DNA from: Rhizobiaceae bacterium CPCC 101076
Lineage (GTDB): Bacteria > Pseudomonadota > Alphaproteobacteria > Rhizobiales > Methylopilaceae
DNA: 64,000 nucleotides
Direction: 5' to 3'
Assembly (NCBI GenBank): GCA_003347645.1
Contig: QDFX01000018.1
Location: forward strand, 24,854 to 88,853
The stretch's first letter is position 1. Every line of letters starts with the position of its first letter. The notes under the pieces are model-generated. The model saw nothing but the letters and a program-made list of their open reading frames with translations. It had not been told where the DNA came from and did no database searches. Both the position numbers and the translations under genes were made by a program. This document shows positions 26,067-33,446 of the stretch, piece by piece.

Positions 26067-26527
26067 GACTGATGATCCGGCTCGGAATCGGAGGAAATGT
26101 GCGGCGACCACTCCTCCCCCCCTGAGGGGGAGGTCGAGTCGCCGAAGGCGAACCGGGAGGGGGGTACCCCACGCACGGCGACCATGATCGCTTCCAGCAC
26201 GCCATCCATGTTCGAGAAAATATCCGAGTTCCAAATCCGCAGGACGTGATAGCCAAGGCGGCTCAACTCCGCGTCTCGGATTGCATCGCGTGCGGCGTGT
26301 GCGTCCTCCGCATGCTGTCCGCCATCAAGCTCAATGACGAGGCGATGCTCGTGACAGACGAAATCGGCGATGTAGGCACCGATTGGAGTCTGGCGACGGA
26401 AAGACAGGCCGTCGAGACGGTGCGCGCGCAGTCGAAACCAGAGCTTCCGCTCAGCATCCGTCATGTCGCGGCGTAAGCGCTTCGCCGAGGAGCGCAGGCG
26501 GGCGGGGACAGAACGATGCGTCGGCAT
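26063..26527 (-). CDS. DUF559 (Vsr/MTES-like) endonuclease-domain protein between pheS and pheT
   Basis: A 154-residue protein with the DUF559 domain, a PD-(D/E)XK/very-short-patch-repair-like nuclease fold. Hallmarks are RRDMTDAERKLWFRLRAH, GLSFRRQTPIGAYIADFVCHE, LVIELDGGQHAEDAHAARD and LGYHVLRIWNSDIFSNMDGVLEAI. The conserved Asp, Glu-Leu-Asp-Gly and Gln-His are intact. Function in the cell is unknown. It sits in the pheS-pheT operon and overlaps pheT by ATGA. Its last ~25 codons run through a structured repeat, and an inverted copy lies just upstream of its start, so the tail SPSGGEEWSPHISSDSEPDHQS looks repeat-derived. Signs of a mobile cassette are discussed in the findings. Confidence 0.88.
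   Translation of the reverse strand: MPTHRSVPARLRSSAKRLRRDMTDAERKLWFRLRAHRLDGLSFRRQTPIGAYIADFVCHEHRLVIELDGGQHAEDAHAARDAIRDAELSRLGYHVLRIWNSDIFSNMDGVLEAIMVAVRGVPPSRFAFGDSTSPSGGEEWSPHISSDSEPDHQS
26114..26168 (+). repeat. Structured GC-rich repeat, left copy flanking DUF559
   Basis: Arms tccccc...gaggggga precede GTCGAG, then a hairpin TCGCC-gaa-GGCGA (26139-26151), then accgggaggggggta. It lies within the 3' part of the DUF559 coding region and in inverted orientation to the copy at 26535. Confidence 0.8.
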
Positions 26528-26534
26528 GCTTGGC

Positions 26535-26587
26535 ACCCCCCTCCCGGTCGCGCTCCGCGCGCTCGGCCTCCCCCTCGCGGGGGGAGG
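26535..26587 (-). repeat. Structured GC-rich repeat, right copy flanking DUF559
   Basis: Reverse-complement copy of the 26114 element. On the minus strand it reads a gaggggga-type arm, GCCGAG, a hairpin CGCGC-gga-GCGCG (26549-26561), then accgggaggggggtg. The hairpin differs in sequence from the left copy yet still pairs fully. It begins 8 bp before the DUF559 start codon. Confidence 0.8.
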
Positions 26588-26610
26588 CGAAAGGCGCGGC
26601 ATCTCCCCGT

Positions 26611-27693
26611 TCACGAGCTCAGCCCTCCGATCAGGCCCGGCAGATCGAGCGGACGGAAACCGTAATGCTGCAGCCAGCGCTGGTCGGCCTCGAAGAAGGC
26701 GCGCAGGTCCGGCATGCCGTATTTCAGCATGGCGACGCGATCGATGCCCATGCCCCAGGCAAAGCCCTGCCACTCGTCGGGATCGAGCCCGCAATTCCTG
26801 AGTACGTTCGGGTGGACCATTCCGCAGCCGAGGATTTCCAGCCAGTCGTCGCCCTCGCCGAAGCGGATTTCGGACCCCTGGCGCGAGCAGCGGATGTCGA
26901 CCTCCATCGACGGCTCGGTGAACGGGAAAAAGCTCGGACGCATCCGCATCTCGACCTTCGGCACTTCGAAGAAGGCCTTGCAGAACTCTTCGAGGATCCA
27001 CTTCAGGTGGCCCATATGGGCCTGCTTGTCGATCACCAGCCCCTCGACCTGATGGAACATCGGGGTGTGGGTCTGATCGGAATCGTTGCGATAGGTGCGG
27101 CCAGGGCAGATGACCCGGATCGGCGGCTCCTGGCTCCGCATGGTGCGGATCTGCACGGGCGAGGTGTGGGTGCGCAGCACCTTGCGCTCGCCGTTCTCGT
27201 CGGGCGCGAAGAAGAAGGTGTCGTGCATCTCGCGCGCGGGATGGCCGACCGGGAAGTTCAGCGCCGTGAAATTATGCTCGTCGTCCTCGACGTCCGGGCC
27301 TTCGGCGACCGAGAAGCCGAGATCGGCGAAGATCGCGACGATTTCCTCGGTGACCTGGCTGACCGGATGGATGCGGCCGATGTCGATGCCGTTGGGGCGG
27401 ACCGGAAGCGTGACATCGACGGCCTCGGAGGCGAGGCGCGCATCGAGCGCGGCCGAAGCAAGAGCCTCCTTGCGGTCGCCGAGCGCCGACTGGACACGGT
27501 CACGCAAGCCGTTGATGGCCGGGCCGAACGTCTTGCGTTCGTCGGGCGACATCTTGCCGAGCTGGCCGAGCTGTTCGGAGATGACGCCCTTCTTGCCGAG
27601 GGCGGACACGCGGACGGTTTCGAGTGCCGTCTCGTCGGAAGCCGAGGCGATCTCGGCGAGAATCTTGGATTCGAGCTCGTTCAGGTCGCTCAT
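26611..27693 (-). CDS. pheS: Phenylalanyl-tRNA synthetase alpha subunit
   Basis: A 360-residue catalytic alpha chain. An N-terminal coiled coil ([20 protein letters not shown] onward) binds tRNA. The class II core shows motif 1 ([21 protein letters not shown]), motif 2 ([33 protein letters not shown]) and motif 3 ([17 protein letters not shown]). Phe-binding elements [13 protein letters not shown] and [13 protein letters not shown] are intact. The start MSDLNELE at 27693 fits the family; the longer upstream frame is spurious. A 136-bp gap with paired hairpins separates it from rplT, so it likely has its own promoter. Confidence 0.96.
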   Translation of the reverse strand: MSDLNELESKILAEIASASDETALETVRVSALGKKGVISEQLGQLGKMSPDERKTFGPAINGLRDRVQSALGDRKEALASAALDARLASEAVDVTLPVRPNGIDIGRIHPVSQVTEEIVAIFADLGFSVAEGPDVEDDEHNFTALNFPVGHPAREMHDTFFFAPDENGERKVLRTHTSPVQIRTMRSQEPPIRVICPGRTYRNDSDQTHTPMFHQVEGLVIDKQAHMGHLKWILEEFCKAFFEVPKVEMRMRPSFFPFTEPSMEVDIRCSRQGSEIRFGEGDDWLEILGCGMVHPNVLRNCGLDPDEWQGFAWGMGIDRVAMLKYGMPDLRAFFEADQRWLQHYGFRPLDLPGLIGGLSS

Positions 27694-27715
27694 ATGGCGA
27701 ATTTTCCGGTGCGTC

Positions 27716-27780
27716 GCCCTCCGGCTCGACCGGAGGGCCCATCGAGAGATCGATATAGATGCTCCGGTCAAGCCGGAGCA
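27716..27780. repeat. Pair of palindromes (BIME-like) between rplT and pheS
   Basis: Two hairpins in tandem: GCCCTCCGG-ctcga-CCGGAGGGC (27716-27738) and TGCTCCGG-tcaag-CCGGAGCA (27760-27780), the second followed by TGACG. Such CCGG-arm palindromes with trailing tgacg are a common intergenic repeat class in this order; a related element with gtccgggatgacg lies at 28621. Confidence 0.65.
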
Positions 27781-27799
27781 TGACGGCTGTGGCCGGAGG

Positions 27800-27823
27800 A
27801 AAACTCCGCCCCGAAGGGCGGAG
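27800..27823 (-). terminator. rplT terminator
   Basis: On the minus strand: CTCCGCCC-TTCG-GGGCGGAG followed by TTTTCC, a perfect 8-bp stem with a UUCG tetraloop and U-run, 8 bp after the rplT stop. It should end the infC-rpmI-rplT transcript. Confidence 0.9.
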
Positions 27824-27830
27824 AGAATTT

Positions 27831-28187
27831 TCAGCCGAGAGCGGTCTTCGCCTGCGAAACCAGCGCCTGGAAGGCAGCCGGCTCACGGATGGCGAGGTCG
27901 GAAAGGACCTTGCGGTCGATCTCGACGCCAGCCTTCGACAGACCGTCGATGAAGCGCGAATAGGTCAGGCCGGCCTCACGGACGGCAGCGTTGATGCGCT
28001 GGATCCAGAGGGCGCGGAAATTCCGCTTCTTCACCTTCCGGTCGCGATAGGCGTACTGCATCGAACGATCGACGGCGGCCTTGGCTGCGCGGATCGTATT
28101 CTTGCGACGGCCATAGAAGCCCTTGGCGGCCTTCAGCGTCTTCTTGTGCTTGGCGTGCGAGGTGACGCCGCGTTTCACACGGGACAT
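27831..28187 (-). CDS. rplT: 50S ribosomal protein L20
   Basis: A 118-residue, strongly basic L20, needed early in assembly of the large subunit. [40 protein letters not shown] and [20 protein letters not shown] are diagnostic. It follows rpmI by 29 bp on the same strand and ends before a strong terminator, in the usual infC-rpmI-rplT order. Confidence 0.98.
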   Translation of the reverse strand: MSRVKRGVTSHAKHKKTLKAAKGFYGRRKNTIRAAKAAVDRSMQYAYRDRKVKKRNFRALWIQRINAAVREAGLTYSRFIDGLSKAGVEIDRKVLSDLAIREPAAFQALVSQAKTALG

Positions 28188-28217
28188 ATCAGTTCTCCTG
28201 TGTTGCTACGGGGCGGC

Positions 28218-28421
28218 TCAGCGAGCGCCGTACGGAAGGAAGGTCTTCACGATGTTCGCATCCGACTCGCAGAGCACCGAGGTGCCGCGCTGGTTGCGGA
28301 TCTGCGCGTTGGTGCGCTTGATCATACCGTGACGCTTGTTGGCCTGGCCGGCTTTCACCTTGCCAGACGCCGTCAGACGGAAGCGCTTCTTGGCTCCCGA
28401 CTTCGTCTTCATCTTGGGCAT
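28218..28421 (-). CDS. rpmI: 50S ribosomal protein L35
   Basis: A 67-residue basic protein with the L35 pattern [40 protein letters not shown] and the C-terminal LPYGAR. The ATG at 28421 begins the conserved region and follows a GGAG-type site. It lies between infC and rplT. Confidence 0.98.
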   Translation of the reverse strand: MPKMKTKSGAKKRFRLTASGKVKAGQANKRHGMIKRTNAQIRNQRGTSVLCESDANIVKTFLPYGAR

Positions 28422-28584
28422 TTCGGCTCTCCTGAATGAGGAAGGCCGGCAAGCCAACGCTGCCGGCCGAGCAAAAACTCCCGCCACGGCAGCCCTTATC
28501 AGCCGGTCGGGAGAAGAGGCGGGGTTATTACAGTGGAGAATTGGGGAAGGCAAGCGCTGTTGCCGCCATCTTTGCCGCGGCGAA

Positions 28585-28646
28585 GCGGAGAGCTGGAACT
28601 GCTCTCCGCCCATAGCGACCCCGGATCGACCTGCGGTCGTCCGGGA
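28585..28646. repeat. Hairpins between infC and rpmI
   Basis: A perfect 9-bp stem GCGGAGAGC-tggaact-GCTCTCCGC (28585-28609) is followed by a CCCGGA...TCCGGG dyad with inner TCGACC/GGTCG arms (28621-28646). Both lie in the 236-bp infC-rpmI gap and could attenuate or process the operon transcript. No U-run follows on the minus strand, so read-through into rpmI is expected. Confidence 0.55.
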
Positions 28647-28657
28647 TGACGCCGGAA

Positions 28658-29197
28658 TTACCTCGGCGAGAGGATCATCACCATCTGGCGGCCTTCGAGC
28701 GAGGGCTCGCTCTCGACCTTGGCAAGCGTCGTGACCTCGTCGCGGACGCGCCACAACAGCTTCAGACCGAGATCCTGGTGGGCCATTTCGCGGCCGCGGA
28801 AGCGGAGCGTCACCTTGACCTTGTCACCCTCGTCGAAGAAGCGGCGCATCGCCTTCATCTTCGTGTCGTAGTCGTGATCGTCGATGTTCGGACGCATCTT
28901 GATCTCTTTGACCTCGACGGTCTTCTGGTTCTTGCGCGCCTCGGCGGCCTTTTTCTGTGCGGCGAACTTGTACTTGCCGTAGTCCAGCAGCTTGCAGACC
29001 GGCGGCTCGGAATTCGGAGCGATTTCAACGAGATCAAGCCCGGCCTCTTCGGCGGCAGCCAGCGCGTCGTGGATTGGCACGACACCCCGGTTCTCGCCTT
29101 CGGCATCGATGAGCTGGACGGCTGGAACCCGGATTTCCCGGTTGGTGCGCGGTCCTTCTTTCTGGACCGGCTGAATAGATCTCATTGGACGACGAAT
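28658..29197 (-). CDS. infC: Translation initiation factor IF-3 (rare ATT start)
   Basis: A 179-residue IF-3 with both domains: [40 protein letters not shown], then the linker and [20 protein letters not shown] with [12 protein letters not shown]. It checks start codon-initiator tRNA pairing on the 30S subunit. The AGGAG at 29207-29211 is 9 nt from an ATT at 29197 (giving [12 protein letters not shown], as in relatives) but 21 nt from the in-frame ATG at 29185. The ATT is therefore the likely start, allowing IF-3 to repress its own translation. TTGACT at 29282-29277 may be the -35 box. Confidence 0.93.
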   Translation of the reverse strand: MRRPMRSIQPVQKEGPRTNREIRVPAVQLIDAEGENRGVVPIHDALAAAEEAGLDLVEIAPNSEPPVCKLLDYGKYKFAAQKKAAEARKNQKTVEVKEIKMRPNIDDHDYDTKMKAMRRFFDEGDKVKVTLRFRGREMAHQDLGLKLLWRVRDEVTTLAKVESEPSLEGRQMVMILSPR

Positions 29198-29347
29198 GGC
29201 AGTCTTCTCCTGATTGTTGATACGGCCGGGGCGGCAAAGCGCCACGCGCGGCGGAGGATGGGTGATTTTCCTGCGAAGTCAACCAGCCCTACAGGTGGTT
29301 TACTTAACCGCCCCTCTCGGGCATGTCGCGGCTTGCGGAGGAAAGCC

Positions 29348-30103
29348 TTGGAAAGCCTCAATCATATAGTGACGGCATCGGGCCGGCGCATCGCCCTGAA
29401 ATTCCAACCCGGCGAAGGGCCAACGGTCGTCTGGCTCGGCGGGTTCAAATCCGACATGGCCTCGACCAAAGCAAGCTTCATCACGGAATGGGGCAAGAAT
29501 GCCGGTCGCGCTACCCTCCGGTTCGATTATTCCGGCCACGGCGAGTCCGAAGGCCGGTTCGAGGACGGCACGATCTCGCACTGGCTGGAGGATGCGCTCA
29601 CCGTCGTCCGCGCTCATGCGGGCGAGGCGCCGATCCTCGTCGGCTCATCCATGGGCGGCTGGATCTCGCTGCTCGCGGCCCGCATCCTCGCCGCCGAGGG
29701 CAGGACGCTCTCCGGCCTCGTGCTGATCGCGCCCGCAGCCGACTTCACGGAAGACCTGATGTGGAAGCGCTTCACGCCGGCGCAGAAGAAGGCGATCGAG
29801 AAACACGGTGTCTACCGCCATCCCTCCGAATATTCCGACGAGCCGACGCCGATCACCCGCGCACTCATCCTCGACGGCCGCAATCACCTGATCCTCGGCG
29901 CCCCGTTCAAGGTCGGCGCCCCGGTCCGCATCCTGCAGGGCATGCAGGACCCGGATGTACCCTGGAAACACACGATGACCCTTGTCGAGCATCTCGCCGA
30001 GGACGATGTCGTCGTCGGCCTGATCAAGGACGGTGACCACCGTCTCTCGCGGCCGGAAGACTTGGACAGGTTGATCGCTGCCATCGAGGCGGTCGGGAAG
30101 TAA
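29348..30103 (+). CDS. Alpha/beta hydrolase
   Basis: A 251-residue serine hydrolase. The oxyanion-side strand is VVWLGGFKSDM, the nucleophile elbow is GSSMGG (~98), the acid is probably in QGMQDPDVPW (~205) and the histidine in DGDHRLSRPEDL (~230). It resembles the palmitoyl-protein-thioesterase ABHD10-like group, but the substrate is unknown. Translation appears to start at TTG 29348, six bases after GGAGG (29337-29341); no ATG in frame gives a complete N-terminal strand. It is divergent from infC. Confidence 0.88.
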   Translation: MESLNHIVTASGRRIALKFQPGEGPTVVWLGGFKSDMASTKASFITEWGKNAGRATLRFDYSGHGESEGRFEDGTISHWLEDALTVVRAHAGEAPILVGSSMGGWISLLAARILAAEGRTLSGLVLIAPAADFTEDLMWKRFTPAQKKAIEKHGVYRHPSEYSDEPTPITRALILDGRNHLILGAPFKVGAPVRILQGMQDPDVPWKHTMTLVEHLAEDDVVVGLIKDGDHRLSRPEDLDRLIAAIEAVGK

Positions 30104-30143
30104 CCCACCCTCGAATCGCCTCGATCCCTGCTAAAGTCGCCGC

Positions 30144-30899
30144 GTGCTGCGCCGTCTCTTCACTCCCGCTTCACCGCCTGAGCCCGAGCAGATCGGGGTG
30201 ATGGTGCGTGGCCGGCCGGTCCAGATATCGGTTCGACGGACTGCTGCGGCGCGGCGGATGACGCTCCGGGTCAAGGGCGCCACGGGCGAAGTGGTGCTGA
30301 CGCTGCCCGCCCGCGCGAGCTTCCGGTCCGGCAAGGCCTTCGTCGAACGGCAGGTCGACTGGATCGCCGCCCGGCTGGAACAGCGCCCGGCGGCTAAGCC
30401 CTTCGTGGAGGGCGCCGAGATCCCGTTGCGCGGCGAGCCGCATGTCCTGGTGCACCGCGGCCTTCGCGGCGTCACCCGCGTCGAGCCGGGTCTTCGTGGC
30501 CAGCCGCCGGTCATCGCCGTTTCGGGCCCGCGCGAGCACTTCTCCCGCCGCGTCACCGATTTCCTGAAGCGCGAGGCCAAGCACGATCTCGAACCGGCCG
30601 TCGCCCGCCACGCCGCCGCACTCAATGTCGCGATCGGGCGGATCAGCGTGAAGGATACGACGAGCCGCTGGGGCTCATGCTCGGCGAAGGGTGGCCTCGC
30701 CTTTTCCTGGCGGCTGATCCTCGCCCCGCCCTTCGTGCTCGATTACCTCGCCGCCCACGAGGTCGCGCACCGCCGCGAAATGAACCACGGCCAGGCGTTC
30801 TGGGATCTCGTCCATCGGCTCTGTCCGGAGACGGACGCGGCCGAGCGCTGGCTGAAGAAGAACGGGGTGGACCTGCACCGCTACGGGGCGGCGGAGTGA
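30144..30899 (+). CDS. YgjP-like metal-dependent hydrolase (DUF45/M48-like)
   Basis: A 251-residue protein of the YgjP/DUF45 family with the zinc motif HEVAHRREMNHGQAFW (~206), in which the two His of HEVAH and a downstream residue bind metal and Glu is catalytic. Upstream conserved parts are RRMTLRVKGATGEVVLTLP and VKDTTSRWGSCSAKGGLAFSW. The biological substrate is unknown. Start is GTG at 30144. It is followed by a long structured repeat and the convergent penicillin-binding protein gene. Confidence 0.88.
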   Translation: MLRRLFTPASPPEPEQIGVMVRGRPVQISVRRTAAARRMTLRVKGATGEVVLTLPARASFRSGKAFVERQVDWIAARLEQRPAAKPFVEGAEIPLRGEPHVLVHRGLRGVTRVEPGLRGQPPVIAVSGPREHFSRRVTDFLKREAKHDLEPAVARHAAALNVAIGRISVKDTTSRWGSCSAKGGLAFSWRLILAPPFVLDYLAAHEVAHRREMNHGQAFWDLVHRLCPETDAAERWLKKNGVDLHRYGAAE

Positions 30900-30902
30900 T
30901 CT

Positions 30903-31038
30903 TCCCCTCTCCTGCGAAGCGGGAGAGGGTCGAGTGCGTGTCAACGCACCGGGGTGAGGGGCCAGCACGACGCTCATTGCAATCCTGCCCTCACCCGCTC
31001 GCTTCGCGAGTCGACCTCTCCCGTAAACGGGAGAGGCA
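30903..31038. repeat. Composite ~136-bp structured repeat, copy 1
   Basis: Left arm ctctcctgcgaagcgggagag, then GTCGAG, then hairpin GTGCGT-gtca-ACGCAC (30934-30949), then ccggggtgagggg, a link with agcacgacgctcattg, ccctcacccgctcgcttcgcgag, and right arm cctctcccgtaaacgggagagg. It fills the whole space between two converging genes and probably works as a double terminator or mRNA end stabiliser. The 60478 element has the same layout. Confidence 0.85.
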
Positions 31039-33324
31039 TTATCCCCCAAACAGGCGCTTCAGGAAATTGATCGGCGCGCGGATCGGCTGGGGCAGATCCT
31101 CGATCGGCCGGGCGCCCGCCCAGGCATCGTCGCGGGCGTAGCGCGGCTGCTGCTGGTCGGCGTAGGCCGGACCGGGGCCATAGAGACCCGGCAGACCCGC
31201 GACCGGCAGGCCGCGATGGGCGACCGTCATGAACCGGCTCCAAATCTCTACCGGCAGGCCGGAGCCCGATGCCTTCTTGGTCGGCGAATTGTCGTCATTA
31301 CCGAGCCAGACCGTGGTTACGAGCTGCGCCGTATAGCCGACGAACCAAGCATCGCGGAAATCCTGGCTGGTGCCGGTCTTGCCCGCCGCCGGCCAGCCGT
31401 CGAACTCGGCCTTGCGCGCGGTACCGATGCGAAGCGTCTCCGACAGCATCTGGTTCATCATGCCGAGATAATGCGGATCGACGACCTGACCGAGGCCCGA
31501 GCCCCGGCGCTCGTAAAGCACGTCACCGTTTTCGCTGGCCCGGATGCGCTTCACCACATACGGCATGACGCCCCGGCCGCCATTGGCGAACGGAGCATAG
31601 GCACCGGCGAGTTCGAGCGGCGTCACCTCGGACGTGCCGAGCGCGATGGACGCGTTCGGCTGCAGCACCGAATTGATGCCCATGCGATTGGCCGTCGAGA
31701 CGACGCTCTGCGGCCCGACATCGAGGGCGAGCCTGACCGCCACCGTATTCAGTGAGGTCGCCAGGGCCTCCGTCATCGTGACGGTGCCGCGATATTTCTT
31801 GTCGAAGTTCTCGGGCTGCCAGTTCTTGACCCGGATCGGCGCGTCCTGGACCAACGTATTCGGGGTCATGCCTTGTTCGAGCGCCGTGAGGTAGACGAAC
31901 GGCTTGAACGCCGAGCCCGGCTGACGCTTCGCCAGAACGGCGCGGTTGAACTGACTTTGGGCGTAGGATTTGCCGCCGACCAGCGCCTTGATCGCGCCCT
32001 GGGGGTCGAGCGCGACCACCGCGCCTTGGCTGACGCCAAGCCGGACTCCATTTGCGCCGAGCCCGGCGACGAGGGCCTGCTCGGCCTCTGCCTGAAGGAT
32101 CGGATCGATGGTCGTATCGACGATGACATCGCGGTCGACCTTTCCGGCGAGATCATCGATCTGATCGACCACCCAGTCGGCCACATAACCGACCGCGCCT
32201 TCGCTGCGGACGTTGGCGAGGTTCGCCGGGGCCGACATCGCCTTCGCGGCTTCCTTGTCCGATATGAAGCCCTGCTGCGCCATGGCGGTCAGGACCAGCT
32301 GGCCGCGCGCCTCGGCGGCATCCAAATCGCGCGTCGGCGCGAGCCGGGATGGTGCTTTCACGAGGCCTGCGAGGATCGCCGCCTCCGACAAGGTCACATA
32401 GCTCGCCGGTTTGCCGAAATAGCGCTGCGAGGCCGCCTGCACGCCATACGCGCCGGAGCCGAAATAGACGCGGTTGAGATAGAGTTCGAGGATCTGGTCC
32501 TTGGTCAGCTTGGTCTCGAGCCAGACCGCCAGGATCGCCTCCTGCACCTTGCGCTCGAAGGAGCGCTCGGGGGTCAGGAACAGGTTCTTTGCCAGCTGCT
32601 GCGTCAGCGTCGAACCGCCCTGCACCACCGACCCGGCGCGCATATTGATAAAGGCCGCGCGCATCAGGCCGATCGGATCGACGCCGAAATGGCTGCGGAA
32701 GCGCTGATCCTCGATCGCGACGAAGGCCTGCGGCAGATAATCCGGCAGGTGCTTAATCTCGACCGTCGAGCCGACGCCGTCGCCGCGGCGGGCGAGGACG
32801 GTACCATCGGTGCCGACAAGCGTCACGCTTGGCGGGCGCGGTGGAATCTTCAGATCATTAATGCTCGGAAGGTTCGTCGCTTCGTACGCGACGAATCCTG
32901 CCAGAACGACACCGCCCCAGACCGAGGCGACGAGGCCGTATTTGATCAGGCCGCCCAGCGCGAAAAAGCCGATGCCGGGACGCGAGCGGCGTTTCTTCTT
33001 CGAACGTCGCGCGGAGCCGGATCGAGACGAGGAGCGCTTCTTCCTGGGCTGCGGAGGCGGCGGTTCGTCCTCCATCTCGTCCTCGAAATCCTCGTCCTCA
33101 TCATAGTCAGGTTCAGGCTCCGGCGCCCGGCGTGCGGAACGGCGCGGCGGCGGGGCCGGTTCGTCGTCTTCGTAGAAATCTTCTATGGGACGGCGGCGCG
33201 CACCGGCGCGGCCGTGACCGCCCGCCCGGTCCTCCGGGCTCAGACGGAGATCCAGCAGTTCCTCAGGATGGGAATCGAATCGGGGCTCGCGCTTCTTGCG
33301 CGGCTTCCCGCCGAAACCGAACAT
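31039..33324 (-). CDS. Class A penicillin-binding protein 1A-type (transglycosylase/transpeptidase)
   Basis: A 761-residue bifunctional peptidoglycan synthase. A long charged cytoplasmic N-terminus (Arg/Glu/Asp/Pro-rich, ~1-110) precedes one membrane helix (YGLVASVWGGVVLAGFVAYE). The GT51 glycosyltransferase has the catalytic Glu in AFVAIEDQRFRSHFGVD (~204) and GGSTLTQQLAKNLFL. The transpeptidase has SxxK in PGSAFKPFVY (~466), SxN in TSLNTVAVRL, and KTGTSQDFRDAWFVG (~646). The ATG at 33324 starts the conserved acidic-basic tail; an upstream GTG is possible. The unusually long acidic cytoplasmic tail (DEDEDFEDEMEDEPPP) could bind partners. Confidence 0.95.
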   Translation of the reverse strand: MFGFGGKPRKKREPRFDSHPEELLDLRLSPEDRAGGHGRAGARRRPIEDFYEDDEPAPPPRRSARRAPEPEPDYDEDEDFEDEMEDEPPPPQPRKKRSSSRSGSARRSKKKRRSRPGIGFFALGGLIKYGLVASVWGGVVLAGFVAYEATNLPSINDLKIPPRPPSVTLVGTDGTVLARRGDGVGSTVEIKHLPDYLPQAFVAIEDQRFRSHFGVDPIGLMRAAFINMRAGSVVQGGSTLTQQLAKNLFLTPERSFERKVQEAILAVWLETKLTKDQILELYLNRVYFGSGAYGVQAASQRYFGKPASYVTLSEAAILAGLVKAPSRLAPTRDLDAAEARGQLVLTAMAQQGFISDKEAAKAMSAPANLANVRSEGAVGYVADWVVDQIDDLAGKVDRDVIVDTTIDPILQAEAEQALVAGLGANGVRLGVSQGAVVALDPQGAIKALVGGKSYAQSQFNRAVLAKRQPGSAFKPFVYLTALEQGMTPNTLVQDAPIRVKNWQPENFDKKYRGTVTMTEALATSLNTVAVRLALDVGPQSVVSTANRMGINSVLQPNASIALGTSEVTPLELAGAYAPFANGGRGVMPYVVKRIRASENGDVLYERRGSGLGQVVDPHYLGMMNQMLSETLRIGTARKAEFDGWPAAGKTGTSQDFRDAWFVGYTAQLVTTVWLGNDDNSPTKKASGSGLPVEIWSRFMTVAHRGLPVAGLPGLYGPGPAYADQQQPRYARDDAWAGARPIEDLPQPIRAPINFLKRLFGG

Positions 33325-33446
33325 ACCGCTAGCCCCGCTCAGCACAGACCGCGGCGCCACGCCGGCGCCGCCCTGCTCGCCCAGTGCCGCACCTTCACTT
33401 TGAATGCGGCGGGTTTATGGGGTGTTAACCCAATTGCGGTTTGGAC

